NCBI GenBank assembly: GCA_947502815.1
Contig: CANNBH010000001.1
Location: forward strand, 2,762,818 to 2,826,817
DNA from: an uncultured Erythrobacter sp.
GTDB lineage: Bacteria; Pseudomonadota; Alphaproteobacteria; Sphingomonadales; Sphingomonadaceae
Length of the DNA stretch: 64,000 nucleotides
Direction: 5' to 3'
Part shown: piece after piece, positions 61,676 through 64,000 of the stretch
Layout: each line of letters opens with the position of its first letter
Position numbering within the stretch: the stretch's first letter is position 1
Notes under the pieces: generated by a model
Told to the model about the DNA's origin: nothing
Databases searched by the model: none
What the model saw: only the letters and a program-made list of their open reading frames with translations
Translations under genes and position numbers: made by a program

Positions 61676-64000
61676 TCAATGCTTCACATAAGTTTCGCGC
61701 GCGTAGATTTCTGTTCGCTGCAATTGGTCCGCTTCTTCCGGAGTGGGCTGCCAGCGGCCCCAGTCGTGGATTTCCGAGTCAGGGTCTTTCGCCAATCGTT
61801 GCAGCTCATCGTCGGTGTGCCGTCTCCAATCCCTGGGTATATCGGGACCGGGAATGTCGTCTTTGAAGAGGTTGCGAGCGCGGATTTCTTGATTGATTGT
61901 CCATCGCAATGCCGGATCGAGCGGCGCAGATTTGATCGGCCCCAGATTCTCAGCAAAGAATTCGAGCGTGTCTGTCGACACACCGGACATTTCGCGCATG
62001 AAGGTCGTATCGGAAAGTGTAGTTAGGCGTTTGTCGACACCGTGGAACGCGGCGTGGAAGTCTTCCTGCGCATGGATGCGTCTATATTTCGCCGATACAT
62101 GCACGCCGGATGATTGCCCAAGCCTCGTGTTCAGACCGTTGCGAATCTTTTCGGCTCGGATGAAATTCTCGTCGGTGAGATACTTGTCGAGCCAATCCGG
62201 GAACTCGGCGGCGGTAACGCGCCGCTTCGTGATTTCCACGATCGTATTGTCGTCGATCAAGCCACGCATCCCAAGATCATAGCAAACGCGCTGCGGTGCG
62301 AGATCGTGACTGAATTCTACAAGCGCTGGGAGGATGTTGGGCTTCGACGTGTTCGGCGAAAGATGCACGCGCCGAAGCTGCAGCTTCAATAAATCGTCGG
62401 GCATCTCACCGATGGGATCGAAATGATTGTCGACCTTATACCAGTGCTCTGCCTTAAAAGTGGCCTTGCGGATTTCGGCATCGCTTGAAGTCGCCGACAC
62501 AGGAAAACTGCTTTTTTGCGCCAGCGTCGAATTGCCCTTGCGCCCTGGGTTTCTCATTCGCTTGAGCTGTTCGAAGTAGAGCGCGTTGCCAGCCATGCGC
62601 CACCGCGTCAGCGCGTCGGGATTATAGTCGAGACCCGCCACATCATCGGCATAGTTTGACCCCTTGCTCGCGTCGATTGATGCCGAGCGACGATAGCCGG
62701 GCACCTCGAGGCCAAGCACATAGTTGCCGCTCCCTTCACCCCCACGAACCTGCACTTTCCGCCAGACTGGCCAGTTTGTGGGCATCCCCGTCCGGAACTC
62801 ACCGGCGATATCCAGAGCAACCTCAGTACGAAACTCCCCGGTCTTCATTCCCGGGCGAAAGCCGCGTTCGCGCGCAAGCTGGTTCAGCGATTCTACCGGA
62901 AAGCGATCATAGTCGAATTCGAGACCAAGCCCGTTCGGACCGTGCAGTTCGAGCAGTTCGTCAAGTTCGGAGCGCGCGAGTTTGCCGCTACCGATAAGCT
63001 CATCAATCCCGCGTGAAGGGCGGAAAAGGTCCATGTACTCGCCTAGCGCAGCCTCGAACGCATCGAGTTGATTCTTGCTGGGATTGGCAGCAAGCTCCGG
63101 CGCGTTGAGGAACTCGATCTTCGAGAGCCGCTGGCCAAGGGCATTGTCGAGCAGCTTACGAATAGGATCGTCGTCCGGCATCGATCTCAGCCATTCCTTG
63201 CGGCGACGTCCAACCTGCGCCGGATTGAGCTCGCGATCGAGATGGATATCGATGTCAGCTGCATTGCGATAGCGGCGCTCAAGATAAGGATGCTTGAAAC
63301 CCGCATGCCCGATCAGATCGTCCAACCTCGGGATGGCGGTGACGTGCGATTCAATCGCCTCGTCGGACATTCCCATCAAAATGCTTCGGAGCCGCAAGAG
63401 GTCGTTGGCGTCGAGTTCCGTGCCCAAACGCATGCTGGACACCATGCGCGACATTTCGTCGACTTGACTGTATTCTAGGTCGGCCAGTTTCTTGACCAGC
63501 ATTTCGTAATTCTTGGTGCGCCGCGATCCTTTGAGCAAAGTGGCGATGCTGTCCTTCGCTCCAGCGCTGCCGATTAGCGCAAATATTCCGAGCAAGAGGT
63601 AATCGGCACTGCTGGCCTGGGTTCCATCGTCCTTCAGCCCCGTCGTTACCACCGATGCGATGTCGGCGAGATCGAAGGCGTCGCCAACCAGCGGTATAAA
63701 GCCCGGCACCACCGTTGTGATAATCTCGGCAATCGGTTCCGGCATGCCATAGTACGACGCGACCAGGACAGTGGACAGCGAAGATCGCTTCGCACCGCGC
63801 GGAACGATCTTGTCGCGGATCGCGTAGAGCGGATGCGACGCGTCGTTCACATCGCCGCCCGTCACGACGTTGGACGGCGCGGTCATCTGTCCCGGATCAT
63901 CGCAGTTGAACGCCTCGACATTCACGAATGGTGCAGAAAGCAACCTGATCTGCTCGTTCTGTTCTGCCTGGTCGAATGCGAAGGCAAATCGCCGCCCCGA
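61676..64000 (-). CDS. Large unassigned island protein B, N-terminus beyond the right edge
   Basis: At least 774 codons visible; the frame is open to the window end, so the start is missing. A hydrophobic, Gly-containing double segment (EIITTVVPGFIPLVGDAFDLADI and YLLLGIFALIGSAGA) resembles the membrane-interacting or pre-toxin region of polymorphic toxins. The C-terminal ~250 residues (His- and Asp/Glu-rich, for example KYRRIHAQEDFHAAFHGVD and a final TPEEADQLQRTEIYARETY) could be an effector domain. No family recognised. Its stop codon overlaps the start region of protein A. Confidence 0.7.
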   Translation of the reverse strand, partial: SGRRFAFAFDQAEQNEQIRLLSAPFVNVEAFNCDDPGQMTAPSNVVTGGDVNDASHPLYAIRDKIVPRGAKRSSLSTVLVASYYGMPEPIAEIITTVVPGFIPLVGDAFDLADIASVVTTGLKDDGTQASSADYLLLGIFALIGSAGAKDSIATLLKGSRRTKNYEMLVKKLADLEYSQVDEMSRMVSSMRLGTELDANDLLRLRSILMGMSDEAIESHVTAIPRLDDLIGHAGFKHPYLERRYRNAADIDIHLDRELNPAQVGRRRKEWLRSMPDDDPIRKLLDNALGQRLSKIEFLNAPELAANPSKNQLDAFEAALGEYMDLFRPSRGIDELIGSGKLARSELDELLELHGPNGLGLEFDYDRFPVESLNQLARERGFRPGMKTGEFRTEVALDIAGEFRTGMPTNWPVWRKVQVRGGEGSGNYVLGLEVPGYRRSASIDASKGSNYADDVAGLDYNPDALTRWRMAGNALYFEQLKRMRNPGRKGNSTLAQKSSFPVSATSSDAEIRKATFKAEHWYKVDNHFDPIGEMPDDLLKLQLRRVHLSPNTSKPNILPALVEFSHDLAPQRVCYDLGMRGLIDDNTIVEITKRRVTAAEFPDWLDKYLTDENFIRAEKIRNGLNTRLGQSSGVHVSAKYRRIHAQEDFHAAFHGVDKRLTTLSDTTFMREMSGVSTDTLEFFAENLGPIKSAPLDPALRWTINQEIRARNLFKDDIPGPDIPRDWRRHTDDELQRLAKDPDSEIHDWGRWQPTPEEADQLQRTEIYARETYVKH

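Noticed and set aside
53915-64000. Integrase or phage genes in the island
   Set aside because: None of the frames shows integrase, relaxase or phage structural motifs; only the tRNA duplicate hints at integration.
1-64000. CRISPR array
   Set aside because: No regularly spaced repeats were noticed anywhere in the window.

Overview
The window is about 64 kb of an alphaproteobacterial chromosome. It most resembles the Erythrobacteraceae / Sphingomonadales. This rests on an Oar-like TonB-dependent receptor, the adjacent metX-metW and hisC-prephenate dehydrogenase pairs, an ftsE-ftsX-ydcF-plsC operon, hflK-hflC followed by a Do-family protease, and dense GC-rich coding with short intergenic gaps. 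No species name can be read from the sequence itself.

Layout. 1-10.3 kb: the N-terminal part of a TonB-dependent receptor (it runs off the left edge), a 2-oxoglutarate-dependent oxygenase, a NupC-type nucleoside transporter, a queuosine-precursor transporter, soluble transhydrogenase sthA, and an acyl-CoA dehydrogenase preceded by a frameshifted stump of a second one. 10.4-12.8 kb: a complete IS1-family-like mobile element with 19-bp perfect inverted repeats, an 8-bp target duplication, a DDE transposase and two passenger genes. 12.9-22.6 kb: an atypical SDR, secreted proteins, a divergent LuxR-type response regulator and 7TM sensor kinase, a decayed methyltransferase, a Crp/Fnr regulator, a candidate structured small RNA, a lipoprotein, a gene-poor decayed stretch and tRNA-Lys. 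22.7-25.1 kb: a TPR lipoprotein divergent from a PEP-CTERM protein that has a textbook sigma-54 promoter.

25.1-53.3 kb is dense housekeeping: folK, an AguB-type amidase, msrA, rsmB, a tiny SDHAF4-like gene, a cytochrome P450, hemH, a lone molybdopterin large subunit, mrp, hflKC, a DegP/Q protease, a class A penicillin-binding protein, msrB, a GST-fold protein that may be FzlA, metW/metX, hisC/prephenate dehydrogenase, plsC, ydcF, ftsX/ftsE and an MJ0042 zinc-ribbon protein.

From tRNA-Leu (53.8 kb) to the right edge the character changes to an accessory island. A 0.7-kb AT-rich non-coding stretch contains an imperfect copy of the tRNA 3' end. It is followed by a translationally coupled three-gene cassette: a serine alpha/beta hydrolase with a C-terminal extension, a small middle component and a Rad50-like zinc-hook ATPase. 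This has the architecture of an ABC three-component (ABC-3C) conflict/defence system. Beyond it lie a small membrane protein and two large, translationally coupled proteins (about 900 aa and more than 770 aa, the latter cut by the window edge) that I cannot assign to a known family; they may be a toxin or delivery pair. This island is the best candidate for something new in the window.
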